From Cryptomeria japonica (lineage: Eukaryota; Streptophyta; Pinopsida; Cupressales; Cupressaceae): a stretch of 64,000 nt of DNA. Shown here one piece after another: positions 23,701 to 35,000 of this stretch. The stretch spans positions 333,540,302-333,604,301 of the forward strand of contig NC_081413.1 in assembly GCF_030272615.1 (NCBI RefSeq). The letters are read 5' to 3'. Each line of letters opens with the position of its first letter. Within the stretch, counting starts at the first letter, position 1. The notes under the pieces were generated by a model that was given only the letters and a program-made list of their open reading frames with translations, was not told where the DNA came from and ran no database searches. Both the position numbers and the translations under genes were made by a program.

Positions 23701-24901
23701 TAAATGTACATTTCTAAATGGAGATCTTGAAGAAGAAGTTTACATTAAACAACCTGATGGATTTTCTTTGACAAGCGACAAAGATATGGTTTACAGGTTA
23801 AGGAAAGCATTGTATGGGTTGAAATAAGCTCCAAGAGCTTGGTATGCAAGGTTAGATAAGTATCTTTTGAAAATTGTTTTTTCTAAAGGTAATGCAGACA
23901 GTAATTTATATTATAAAGTGACTAATGATGACATCTTGGTTATAGAAGTTTTTGTTGATGATATAATCTTTGGAGGAGAAGATGGATTATGTAAAGACTT
24001 TTCTATTGAAATGCAGCAAGAATTTGAAATGTCTATGATTGGAGAAATAAAATCCTTTTTAGGATTATAGATTTCTTAGATTGATAAAGGTATATTCTTA
24101 AGTCAATCCAAATACTTAAAGGAATTATTAAAGAAATTTGGGATGGAGAACTCTAAACCGGTAAGCACACCTATGACTACAAATGACAAATTATCACTAA
24201 GGGATGAATCTACACCTGTTAATCCAACTAGGTACAAATCAATGATAGGAGGTTTACTGTATCTGACACAAACCAGACCTAATATCATGAATGCAGTATG
24301 TATTGTTTCAAGATTTCAGAGTAATCCTAGAGAAAATCATGAATCAACAGTAAAAGGGATTTTCTGGTACTTAGGCACTACAAATCTTAGATTATGGTAT
24401 CCTAGAGATGAAAACTTTGAACTATGTGCATACACATATGCAAATTGGGAAGGAGATGTGGATGATAGAAAAAACACCACCGACGGAGCATTTTTTCTTG
24501 GCAGTAGACTAGTTTCTTAGTTAAGTAAGAAACAGAGTTGTACATCTTTATCAACAGCAGAATCAGAATATGTTGCAGCAGCAACTAACTGTACACAGGT
24601 ATAATGGCTTAAGAAAATGTTGAAGGACATAAAGGTAAAATGCAAGGAACCTATTACTATCTATTGTGATAACACTGCAGCAATTGATATATCTAAGAAT
24701 CCAGTATTACATTCTAAAACCAAACATGTTTCTATCAAACTAAATTTTCTAAGAGAACATGTTGGAGCAAAAGAGATAAAACTATTTTATGTGAATACTA
24801 AAGAGCAGATTGCAGATATTTTCACTAAACCTCTCCCTAAGGAGACTTTTGAATATCTAAGAAATCAACTTGGGGTCATACCCCCACCGGTAGAAACTTA
24901 G
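20758..24901 (+). pseudogene. D gag-pol polyprotein (Ty1-copia)
   Basis: ATG at 20758. The gag UBN2-type fold covers residues 1-200 (LDGTNYGIWKIRMETHL..., KMEEDERIYAFMERVNEI). A zinc knuckle CFNCNKIGHMASRC is at 272-285. The protease is near 370, WIIDLGCSHHM, with the catalytic DSG changed to DLG. Integrase has CKECQFGKQ, DLIHTDLCGP, DYSRMCWV, RSDQGGEFTS and PQQNGVVERKN. RT has [25 protein letters not shown] and FVDDIIFGG. RNase H has YCDNTAAIDISKN and ADIFTKPLPKE. A frameshift in the A-run at about 22119-22126 moves gag-protease (frame 1) to the rest (frame 2). Stops: TAG after LTF, GF, SWL, GIKR, PHEL, FLGL and RLVS; TAA after YGLK and TQV. Most stand where relatives have Gln or Trp. It is not translatable whole. 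Confidence 0.93.
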
Positions 24902-25039
24902 ATAGTTGATGATTGTCATCAACTGACATAATTAATAGAGAAATCTTTTATTCTAGCTTTGATGAGGAAGCTACTTCTCAGGGGGAGTAGTTGGTATACT
25001 GAATTGGTTGGTATTTTGTATCTTTTACTTTGGCATTTG

Positions 25040-25266
25040 ATGTCAAAGGGGGAGAGATTGGTATGGAAAAACACAAGGAAAACACATTTTGCTCCCAGGG
25101 GGAGAGATTGTTATTTTGAGAGAGATTATTACTCTCTGTATCTGTATTTTGATTTCTGGTTATGATCTATTTTGGGAGATTGTTGTTTTTTGGTATTTGG
25201 CATTTATGTTTTGGCACTTTGATGGTTTTTCCATCTTGTGTTGCCATCAATGCCAAAGGGGGATAT
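25040..25266 (+). other. D polypurine array and left arm of the junction inverted repeat
   Basis: Purine runs at 24979-24988 (CAGGGGGAGT), 25042-25056 (TCAAAGGGGGAGAG), 25096-25106 (CAGGGGGAGAG) and 25252-25264 (CCAAAGGGGGATA), the last next to the LTR. GTGTTGCCATCAATGCCAAA (25238-25257) pairs with TTTTGTCATTGATGTCAAC (25286-25304) inside the LTR. Confidence 0.75.
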
Positions 25267-26322
25267 TGTTGGTATTTTGGTATGGTTTTGTCATTGATGT
25301 CAACACCTACTAAACACTTATCAACTCTGGCACTTTGGAGAATCAACAACATTCACCGGCAAGCAAATGACTTATGAACAATCACCGATATCTGGTACAT
25401 CGGCAGGATATAATGATCACCGACACTTGGAATGATATGGAAATCACATAATTATGTCAAAGACATCATTTGGACACTTTGTATTGAAGGTTTTTTAATT
25501 GCCATATTCATAGTTGCATATTTGTTGTTACCGACAAATAGGTCCAGGTTACATCGGTAGGTTTATCTTTTCCAGATCAGCATGGCACGCTATGGAGATG
25601 ACATATTATTGTTGTAAATGCATTAAACCAACATGTTGAATCGGTTATTTCATTGGGAACTATTTTATTTGTAAATTGATTTATTGTATTATCCTTTAGA
25701 GCTGACCTACTAAAATTGGTCTTAGGGTATGGTATAAATGTAAGATCTTATTTGTAAGATCAAGTGAGGAATGCGAAAAATAATTGTGTGAAGGTATATG
25801 CAAGAATAAGCTGAGCTATACATGCAGACATCATTTGAGGGTTAAAGGAGGGTTTTGTGAAGACAATCAGAACTACACTCGTACTTAATCTAGCATAGAA
25901 AGATGCTAATTTAAGTTGTACATTCTTATTGGATTTAACCATCCAATTGTACTTAGTGTGACTTCCATTTGTGATTGAGCAGTGAGCTCTAGGCGCTTGG
26001 CCTTTCTGCATGTGTAGACCCCATTTGTATACACTTACTATCTGTAGTAGTATCATCTGATTGTGGGTAAGTTTTCCTACCGTGGTTTTTCCCATTACAG
26101 GGTTTCCATGTACAAACATTGGTGTTATGTGTTGTGGATAACTTTGTCTTTTTGTTTCATGCATTAATCCTTTCCGGTATTGCAATTAACTGATAAAACT
26201 GTCTACTGGCATAAAAGACTGGTTCACCAGTATTAAGCATTAAGTTAGTTAAGTTGTTTTTGGTTTAAATTCATTTGACAACTGGATCACCCCCCCCTCT
26301 CAGTTGTTTTCGGGACCTAACA
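25267..26322 (+). repeat. D 3' LTR, 1056 bp
   Basis: Copy of 19644-20699. Starts TGTTGGTATTTTGGTATGG and ends CGGGACCTAACA, directly followed by the TCTCT duplication. Confidence 0.95.
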
Positions 26323-28096
26323 TCTCTTTCTCAGCTAAGGCTCTGAATGCCTTAAATTTACCAAAAGCTTCATTCTTATCCTTCAAGAATGTGACCCACA
26401 TTATCCTTGAACAATCATCAGTGAAGATCATGAAATATATGTCACCTTGAATGCTTCATGTTCTTATTGGTCCACATAGATCTGTATGAACCAAATCTAA
26501 CAAGTGCTCCGCTAAGAAGGAATTGCTCTTGAAAGTTGAAGAAGTCATCTTTCCTAACTAACATTCTTTACAAAGAGGATTAACCGGTTTGTCTAGCTGA
26601 GGCAGGCCTCTTACTGTCTTAGACCTTCTTACTTTAACAATATTGTCAAAATTTATATGACAAAATATCCTATGCCAAAACTAGCTTTCATCTATTTTTG
26701 CAATTAGATAGTTGCTAACTTAAGAATTAAGATGAAATAGATTACCTCTGGTCTGTTTCCTTGTTGCAATCAATTCACCTTTGTTGTCAAAGACTTTGCA
26801 CAGACCATTTATAAACTCCTGTGGGTATCCTCTGTTGTTAAGTTGTACCACACTCAAAAGATTGTGCTTTAGGCCTTCAACCCAATAGACATCGTCAGCA
26901 CCGCTCTTCCCATTAAGAGAAATAACTCCCTTACCTTTAACTATATAGGGTGAGTCATTGCCAAATCTGACAACACTACCATCAAATTCCTTCAGGGAAA
27001 GACATTTTCTTTGATCATCGATCATGTGATGTGAACAACCACTTTCAATGATCCAATCATTAGAGATATCCATCCTGGATAATAGTGCCTTCTGATATGA
27101 TATTTCTTCCTTAATAGCTACAAACACAATATCTTCACTAGCATCATCATCAAATTCTTCATCAGTAATACCACTGCCAATAGCTACAAGACAATCTCAC
27201 TTGCCTTTACCCTCATACTTCTTAAATTTGTCTTTCTTGTATTCATTTTCACCATTAGGGAAATTAGCTTCTATATGACCAATCTTGTTGCATGCAAAAC
27301 ATTTTAAAGGTAGCTTACCTCTATATTTACCAGTGCCTCTAGGTTATCGTTTTGCCAACAATGCTTCAAGTTCCACTAAGTTGTCTTCATCATCAACATT
27401 TCTGCTAGATCTAGATTCATAACCATGGTTGGTATCTCTACTTCTTCTCATAGATGGGTTAGAGACAAAAGCTCTGAATGTAGATTCTGATTTTTGTACA
27501 CTACCATCATAGCAATTTAGTTCAAAAGCAGTAAGTTTGCCAATAATAGAATCAAGAGTTACCTATATCTTGTCAATGGATTTCAGCTCCTGAATAGCTG
27601 CAACTTGGATAATATAGACTAGTAGCAGGGTTCTCAGTACCTTACTGATTACTATGGCATCTTCCACTTTCCCTCCTGTACTCTTTATTTCACTATCTAT
27701 CTCTTTAATCCTTTGACCATACTGTTGGATATTCTCACTTTCAAACATTCTCATGTCATCAAAATTTCCTCTTAAACTCTCTTCTTTGGCAATCTTAACA
27801 TGTCAATCACCACTATAAATCTCTTCAAGTTTTTTCCACACTTCATGTGCAGTTTCAAGACCATGAACATCTACATATTCAGCATCAGACAAGGAACTGA
27901 TAATAGCTTCTAATGCTTGGTGATTTTCCTGTTGTTCTTTCTTATGATCATCAATCGAGATTCTAGTAGGTGTAATGTACTTAGTTCCTATATGATCCCA
28001 ATACTGACTACCAAGACTCTTAATGTAAATCTTCATTTTGTCACTCCATATTCTATAGTTATCTTTGTTTAACTTCGGACCTTCTTTCTTCAGCAT
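26323..28096 (-). pseudogene. C gag, protease and integrase start
   Basis: The first ATG is at 28096 (MLKKEGPKLNKDNYRIWSDK). A gag UBN2-type fold follows with stops after YSGD and after SIDKI. The zinc knuckle CFACNKIGHIEANF has lost its last Cys. The protease motif is WIIESGCSHHM (27040 region), with the catalytic Asp of DSG read as Glu. The pre-integrase part ends near 26720 (RKQTRGNLFHLNS). The integrase N-terminal HHCC and core start lie at 26323-26720 with breaks, then run into the D insertion and resume at 19643. C cannot make an active protease as read. Confidence 0.88.
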
Positions 28097-28154
28097 GATC
28101 TACAAGATTTTTTCCTCAAGTTGTTAGGCTTTTAGATTAAAGAGGACCTGAGAT

Positions 28155-28166
28155 GCTTTGATACCA
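28155..28166 (-). other. C primer binding site
   Basis: Minus strand TGGTATCAAAGC, 2 bp inside the 5' LTR end at 28169. Confidence 0.88.
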
Positions 28167-28168
28167 AT

Positions 28169-29544
28169 TGATGGTATGATGAAAGAATAAGTATCTGGTA
28201 GAATACTGAGAGGGGGGGTGAATCGGTATATTGAAAAATTGATACAAAGTTCCCAAACTCAAATTCAATCACACAAAGTAAACATATCTCAGTCAAGATC
28301 AATAATCATAAGAATACTTGACATCAACCGATTTGACTGTTATGACAACTTAACAATAAACAACTTCAATCTTTAAACATCAACAATGCTTAATCATAAC
28401 TCAACATATCCATCTCTTAATGCTTCTAGTTATCATGCCTTATCAAAATTTAATCAAATCAACAAATAAGATTATAACCACAAAAACATTCACCACTTGA
28501 CACAAATGTTTATACGTGGAGAACCTAAATAGGTAAAAACCATGGTGAGATGAGACTCACAAGGATAGCTATATGAATTCTTTTAAAGTTTGCCTTGTTA
28601 GGAGCCAAGCCTATTAAAGCTTTACAATAAGTCCTATTAAGAACTAATTCCGGTTACAAATCACCCGATTAAGGGAATTACAAATATGCCTTGATGAAAA
28701 GCACAATACCCTATTAGGAGTAACCTCACTGGAGGAGTTAAGAATCCAACCTAATGGACCACCTTGTTAGAGGATTTAATGAGTAACCAAGCTTGTTAGA
28801 GCTTACCTAGTTAAGGGATTTCACTTCTTTTGTAATTGTTAGAAAACAACAAGTTATCTTGATCCGTCTGAATAGCACTACATTTGCTTGATCGGATCCT
28901 TTTAAGCTTCAATCTGCCTCCACTCAAAGTGCAGATCCATTCACTGGTTAGGCAACAACACACTCAACAGGTTTTTGCCAATCTTGCCAACAACCTTTAC
29001 AAACAACTTCATCGACCTTAAATACAAATCAATTAGGTTGGTAACACAACAAAAACCTAAATCAAATAATTGAGATTACAAACAAGTTGATACAATCTTG
29101 ACCATTAGAAATCATGACAATATCTTCACATTCTTCAAGAAAATTCCAACCACTCCATGATCACCACTTCATCGGACTTTGTAACTCATCACGCATTGTG
29201 CATTAGATGCAATCCACTTTGCTTCTTCCCTAGACAATAAACAAACATGCCAAACCAATTTGAACTTATCCTTATACAATGATCACACGTGTCTCCATCA
29301 TTACCACTCATCAGATAATAAACCAACAAACTTGATTGGTTAGGGTTTAACAATTGATAGGGTTTACCGGTTACATTCACAAACTTACCATACCGGTTTA
29401 CAGCATCTTCCACAAAGCTCTTCTAACCGGTTACTAGCCAATATCAAAAACATCAATATCAGCAATAACATGAATACCATTACCGGTTCAATTGACATCA
29501 ATGACAACATATCATTAATGCAATCTCTATGCAAAATGCCAACA
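28169..29544 (-). repeat. C 5' LTR, 1376 bp
   Basis: On the minus strand it runs from TGTTGGCATTTTGC (29544) to CATACCATCA (28169). GACAT follows at 29545, completing the target duplication. Confidence 0.92.
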
Positions 29545-29784
29545 GACATTATGAAACTTGTATAGAAATGGCCTACATTTATAACTGTACAGAATTCTTT
29601 GAGGACACCCCACTTTGTCATTGATGCCAAAGGGAGAGAGGAATAAAGTGAAAAATGTATATAGTTCTCAGGGGGGAGCATCTGATGCATATGTATAGGT
29701 TAGGATTTCAAGCCAATTCAAAGGCAGATTGGTGCTATCATTATTTTTCACACGAGTGTTGCCATGAATGCCAAAGGGGGAGAT
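29545..29784 (+). pseudogene. B ORF2 tail and polypurine array
   Basis: B resumes after the duplicated GACAT. The short frame here ends TPHFVIDAKGREE, matching the end of A (TTFIIDAKGGVVV). Purine runs lie at about 29618-29635 (TGATGCCAAAGGGAGAG), 29668-29678 (CAGGGGGGAGC) and 29772-29784 (CAAAGGGGGAGAT), as in A and E. Confidence 0.75.
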
Positions 29785-30757
29785 TTTTGGCAATTGACAC
29801 TCATCCTGTAAGGGTTAATGGCTTTTAGGGTTGTCATTGATGGAAACTCTTCTTCAAGTGATTGTATCTCATATTTAGGTGTACATATTCCTTATTTGGG
29901 TTAACCAGTATTCACTTTGTTTCACAACCAGCTAAGTCCTAATCTCGGTAACTGATCCCGATAATGTAAATTTACAACCTGATAATGGATAGGACCCGAC
30001 TAGGAGATCTTAAGGCCCCGATCATTTATTTCATGGATTTTATGGTAACATGTGAAGGATGACATGATCATTGGGATTATGTTTGATATTCATTATGATT
30101 CGGTAGTCAACGGGTTTACAATTTTCATTGAAGCCAACATGGTGGAAGATAGAAGGATATTTAAGGAGATCTTTTCAGCAATAGATTGAGGAAGTTGTTG
30201 AATGCAGATTTTTGGTTGCGAATTATTTAGTGATTATCGGTATGCATTTTGGTCAGTGATTAGAAGCCTTTGTTTGTAGTTTCACATGCACAACATAACC
30301 AGTAGGAGAACAAGGTAGAACAGAGCATCAACAAACTGGTACCCACTAAGGGTTATCAAAGCATGAACCAAAACTTATCCAACATGGTCAGATGCATCTT
30401 ATAAGTTCATTCTACTTTGTGATTACTTTGTAATGTTTTGTAAGTCAATGAGACTTCCCTTTCTGTGTTTGAGTAGTGAGCTCTAGGCGGTTGGCCTGAT
30501 TGCATGTGCAATCCCCTACATGTAATATATGTATACCTTGATCAAGTATATAGATATTGTGGGTATCAAACCCACCATAGTTTTTCCCTTTGTAGGGTTT
30601 TCCACGTATAAATATTGGTATTTCCTCTTTATGTGTTATTTGGTGTATGGACTTTAATTTTATTTACTATTAACCGATTAATAATCAATAAGTTCAAAAT
30701 TATCATTATCGATAGAACACTGATTCACCCCCCTCTCAGTGTTCTTGGATTCCAACA
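29785..30757 (+). repeat. B 3' LTR, about 973 bp
   Basis: It starts TTTTGGCAATTGACAC (first bases changed from TGTTGG) right after the polypurine tract and ends TTGGATTCCAACA. It carries GAGTAGTGAGCTCTAGGC (30471), GCATGTGCAATCCCC and CACCCCCCTCTCAGTG near the end. E's coding sequence starts at the next base. Confidence 0.88.
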
Positions 30758-32900
30758 GTCGAACCTAGGATAGTTTGGATCATGCACATGAGGTATGAGG
30801 TTAGTGGTGATATTATTAATGCATATGCTCAACACCTCTTGAGCAAGCTAGTAGACATTGCAGAGGAAAGGTTTGGAACATTTAAGGAGAATAGTTTGAG
30901 CCTACACTCTTAGTTCACCAAACCTGGAATACAGAGAAGAGTGAGGAAGGAAGTGGATCATCTTGCAAAAGACATGAGAATTACAAAAGTGGTAGTTCAG
31001 AGAGCCCATGAGAGGAATATTCTGAAGGAAAAAGATATGGTGAAACCTAAGAATACCAAGCTAGAAACTCCTTCCCCAAAGCTAAGGCAAACAAGGAAGC
31101 CAACACCTTCCTCTAGTGCTCAAAATCCTATCCCTCCACCTAAGCCTCAATCCAAATCATCTAGTGGAGCTAAGAAGAGGAAGAAAGGGAAACTTGAAAG
31201 AGTTTATGGAGAAACCATTGCAGAAGAGGAGACTGAATCAGATGAAGCAGTAAGAGAAGTAAATAAGTGTGCTACTATTGCTAGGGTTGTGAAGATGCAA
31301 TCCTTTGATGGAATTCAGAACAGTAAGAATCCAAGAGTTGAAGTTGATCCATCTTTTATAACTCTTAATAAAGTCAAGGAAGCAATAACAGAACAAGGTA
31401 ATCTCAAATTGCTTTCCCAATTTTATGATCAATTGGATGAAAAAGGGAAGAGGTCTATAGAAGAAGCTACTATTATATATTTGAATAAGTATAGAAAAAA
31501 TATTATTGAGATTTCTTTTGAAGTCCCTAAGAGTCTATATGATATCTTGGATGTGAGAAAAGAAAATGCAAGAGTAGAAGAAGAGAGAATTAGGGAGTAT
31601 GAGTTAGTGCAACTTTGTCCTATGATTGCTAAGATGGAAGTTGATAAAATTCTTAAGGAAAATAAAGAAAGATTTAGAAGTAGAACCTGAGTAAACAAAA
31701 TAATGATTGGCAAGAATGAAGAGGTTCATAAGGAGACATGAGAAATTTTGAGGGAAATAATAAAGAAGTATGAGTATGTAGTCCTGAAAGTTCTCAGGAA
31801 AGTGTTGATAAGTCTGTTCTAGAAATCCTTGGGATGTCAGCCTTAGGAGAAGAACCAAAAATTGCTAAACCAATTGAACAAACAACTAAACCTATTGCTA
31901 CAGTAGATGACATTGATGACAATCAACAGATTGCAGAATTCGGTGAAGCAGTTTAGGATCCTCCGGTAATGAATGTCGAGGTTGGTGATGAAAAGGCAGA
32001 GGATGCAGAGATGGAAGAGAAGGAGAAGGATGAAGGCAAGATTGAACATGTTCTGGTGACAAGAGACACTATGGAATCTAACAAGGGCAAGTAGTTCATG
32101 AGTGACATTGATCTCATTCAAGGGCCTATCAATCTCAATTCATTATCTCCTATGCAAGAACTGAAGTTTGCAGCTCTAGCTCAAGCTAAAGCCAGTCAAG
32201 ACTAGTTGAAGTCCCACAATGAAGACATAAAGCTTATATCTCTGGCTATAGGTATTATTGAAATAAAAAATACATCATTTAAGAAAGACACACTTGACTC
32301 ACCCTCCAGTGAGCTAAAAAGTATACTCAAGGTAGTAGACTCTTATTTTGAATCTCTAGAGAAAGCTGCAAATGTAAAAGTTTTGAACCATTTTAATGTT
32401 ATGAGGTTAAGGACGGTTTTGAGAATGGTTGAAGATGATAGGGTTAGTCTAATAACCGATGTGAAGGGAATTCAAGAGGCATTGAACGAAGGCGGAAAAA
32501 TCTACAAGTCATGTCTTCTATTGCCTAAGTTCAAAAAAGAACTTGATAATAAAACCAAAGAATGTGAAGGACAACTAGCTGTATATCTCAGTCCTGTTCA
32601 CCCCAGGATATTTTTGCAAGTAATTATGAAGGTCAAGTGATGTCTTTACTAGATAAAATCAAGAGCTTGAATCAAGAAAAAAATAGAATAATTGGTAGAG
32701 TGGGAGAGCTGAGGAACTTGGTCACTCCCCAGTTGGATACTCTACTGAGCAGTCAATAGGATGTCTTAAATGCAATGAGTAAGAGTGTTCCTTCAGATCT
32801 CTAAGGAGCTGAAATGAATGTATGCATACCTATTTTGTGCTCTGATAAAATTTTTTGGAGAACCTAAAGAAAGGTTGGGATGATCATTTGCACTCATTAA
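30758..32900 (+). pseudogene. E ORF2, C-terminal two thirds (unknown family)
   Basis: It starts mid-protein, VEPRIVWIMHMRYEV, aligning with VPRTIWVTEMGYET of A. One TAG (after SLHS), then an open frame 30941-31690 with a Pro/Ser/Lys linker, an acidic patch, and LNKVKEAITEQGNLKLLSQF, the third copy of the helical block seen in A and B. It continues YLNKYRKNIIEISFEVPKSL. After 31690 a frame change leads to frame 1 (about 31750-32640: ELKSILKVVDSYF, LITDVKGIQEALNEGGKIYKS), then frame 0 (MSLLDKIKSLNQEKN) to about 32900. The C-terminal region is helical/coiled. B shares the GGKIYKSCL-like motif (EGGSVYKSCLDF). Confidence 0.75.
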
Positions 32901-32989
32901 GGACTATTTTTTCATATATCTTCAATTTTTTGTAAGTTATTGTGTATACCCTTGTACATAGAATTTTGAGCGGACACTTGCCTTCACCA

Positions 32990-33167
32990 TTGATGTCAAA
33001 GGGGGAGAGAGGAGAGTAAAAAATAATGTATATTCTTAAGGGGAGCCCATTAGAATTGAAGTTTCTATTAGAATTGAAGTTATGAAAATTTTGCAGTGTT
33101 TGACATTTTTGGTTTGACACTTAGTCATTTTTCACTAAATGTTGCCATCAATGCCAAAGGGGGAGAT
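32990..33167 (+). other. E polypurine array
   Basis: Purine runs at 32993-33015 (GATGTCAAAGGGGGAGAG), 33038-33046 (AAGGGGAGC) and 33154-33167 (CAAAGGGGGAGAT), the last touching the LTR. GTTGCCATCAATGCCAAAG (33140-33158) can pair with GGTTGTCATTGATGGCAAC (33221-33239) inside the LTR. Confidence 0.75.
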
Positions 33168-34292
33168 TGTTGGCAAGAGACATTGTTCCAGAAGAGATTA
33201 GTACTTGAGGATTGTTTAGGGGTTGTCATTGATGGCAACTCAGATCAGAAGATTCATCTGGTATATGAAAATTCATTCTACTGAAAGTTTTGTTTAAGTC
33301 TGGAAGGTGCAACACAGTGTTCAACTGAGTATGAGTACATTGAGTAGAACTCAATTTTGGGTGCACATTTTTGTTTGTGGTGGAAGAGGTAGTTAAATTG
33401 TTGGTTGGAATTGCTTTGTCTGCAATCCTAGCTTTTGATGTTGATTCTTATGCAATTTTGATGATCCAGTGTCTGGTATTTTAGGAAGAATGAGGTTATT
33501 GTTGTGTAGTGTGTTATGCAAAATATTTAGGATAATTTTATTGATTGGTGCCTTGTTCAAGGTTCTTGTGCTGACTTGTTTGAAGTGTATTATCAATTTT
33601 TTTGGTCCACGTGTGCATTGAGATGACTTCTTGTTACACGTTTCATATTTTGTGAATATGTTTGAAGCCAACATGTTGGTGACCTAATCAAGTGTTGTGG
33701 ATATATAAGACCAATGTATATGATAATTTTGGTATTTGATAGTGGTGTGCAAAGATTGTATGAGTGTTTGCACACCATTTCACATGCACTATCCTTGGAT
33801 TCATACTCTGATATATGGCAGAGTAGAGCATAACAAATAAGTGTGCTAGAACAGTGGAAGAAGACTCTTTGCGCTTAACTGAAACTTCATTTTGGCATTT
33901 GTAGATGTTATTCAACAGTTCAGACAATCAGCTATCATTTGTAATCATCTGTAGAACAGTGAGTCCTTTGGGGGTTGTAGCCCTCTCTTTTGTAATTGAG
34001 CAGTGAGCTCTAGGTAGTGTACCTGAATGCATGTGCATTCCCCTTGTAATATTATTATACTCTTGATCACAATATTATAATATTGTGGGTCTCAATCCCA
34101 TCGTGGTTTTTCCCTTTTTGGGTTTCCATGTAAAAATTCTGGTGTTATGTTTTAATGCTTGTGTGTGTTGATTTTTTGCACTTTACTTTTATTCATTTGT
34201 TGGTGGTTTAAGAATCAGTTAAAGAAAGTTATAAATTGTAGAAAATTGATTCACCCCCCGCCACCCCCTCTCAGTGTTCATTGATTCCAACA
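33168..34292 (+). repeat. E 3' LTR, 1125 bp
   Basis: TGTTGGCAAGAGAC... to ...CATTGATTCCAACA. Carries GAGCAGTGAGCTCTAGG (33999), GCATGTGCATTCCCC, the CGTGGTTTTTCCC/GGGTTTCC module (34100-34130) and CCCCCTCTCAGTG near its end. Confidence 0.88.
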
Positions 34293-35000
34293 ATATCTAC
34301 ATCATCTTTGATGTTGTTATTGGATGATCTTGGAACTCTTGATGAACCTCCTCCTAAAGGGGTGCAAGTCTTCATTTCTCCTTCTTTGGAGTTATCTCTC
34401 ATCACCTTGTTGCTAAATGTACCATCATTGTCTCATCCATTGGATATGTTGCACATGCAGGTGGTTTCTAATGTTTCTTTGTTTGATCCTCCTATTTTGT
34501 AGCTGCTTCTTCATCAGAGCTTTCCTAAGGTCCTTCAACCTACCATGGTTGATAGGCAGCTTGTGTCTCCTATCCAGCCTAAATGCAAGTTTGAGCAGGG
34601 CCCCATTATAAATTTTTGTTGGCACAAATTAGCTCAAGTAGGCTCCTCACCTATCTCTTTGTCTATTTCAATGTCTATTTCTCTGCCTATTTGTGTTTGC
34701 GTTGTTGAGAAGGATCCACCTTCTTCCTAGTTCATCACTATCCCTCTTGTGAAGATTGGTAGTTTGACTCCTATATCACCTCCTCATATTGAGTCACCTG
34801 CTTCCTCTATAGAGGCATGTCCATTTGACTCTTTATAGGATATCTTATCATTATCAATGATCTTTACACAATCATTGACTCTTGCCTCTTCTAAGCTTGT
34901 AGACACAAATTTTGGGGTTGCTTCATCCCTTGCTCTAGCTTTTGGTGAGGCATCCTTATGGTGGTTCCTCTTCAGACTCATCCTCGTTCCCCATATGATC
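34293..35000 (+). pseudogene. F internal reading-frame tail
   Basis: One frame (phase of 34281) stays open with stops at 34500, 34728 and 34838. It is rich in Ser, Pro, Leu and Ile (LDEPPPKGV, SPISLSISMSISLPIC). No enzyme motif is seen. J has a similarly low-complexity Pro/Lys tail after its protease-like part, so this is probably the C-terminal end of a comparable protein. The function is unknown and a non-coding origin is possible. Confidence 0.4.

Larger units (their letters stand above)
19644..26322 (+). mobile_element. D: Ty1-copia retrotransposon, full structure, 6.7 kb
   Basis: Both LTRs are exactly 1056 bp. The perfect target duplication TCTCT (19639-19643 and 26323-26327) lies in C's integrase region. 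Internal order: primer site, gag, protease, integrase, RT, RNase H, polypurine array. It is the youngest member of the C branch, yet already disabled by stops and one frameshift. Confidence 0.95.
15568..29544 (-). mobile_element. C: Ty1-copia retrotransposon, minus strand, split by D
   Basis: Both LTRs (28169-29544 as 5', 15568-16954 as 3') are present and flanked by a perfect 5-bp target duplication GACAT (15563-15567 and 29545-29549). Coding order on the minus strand is gag, protease and integrase start (28096-26323), then, after D, integrase, RT and RNase H (19643-17303). Without D the element is about 7.3 kb. Confidence 0.92.
10933..30757 (+). mobile_element. B: second copy of the ORF1/ORF2 non-autonomous family, interrupted by A and C
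   Basis: Pieces in order: ORF1 from mid-gene (10933-11928), ORF2 (12312-15567), the C insertion, the ORF2 tail and polypurine array (29545-29784), and the 3' LTR (29785-30757). The 5' half lies left of A/G1, outside the window. B lies inside ORF2 of element E, which resumes at 30758. It is more decayed than A, with frameshifts as well as stops, in keeping with being older. Confidence 0.85.
30758..34292 (+). mobile_element. E: third copy of the ORF1/ORF2 family (3' part)
   Basis: From inside ORF2 (30758) through a polypurine array to a 1125-bp 3' LTR. Its 5' portion is on the far side of B, outside the window. It is inserted in element F, whose sequence resumes at 34293. Confidence 0.85.

Noticed and set aside
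32990-33015. LTR start after the first polypurine tract of E
   Set aside because: No TG start follows and the sequence does not recur as an LTR; the true LTR starts at 33168.
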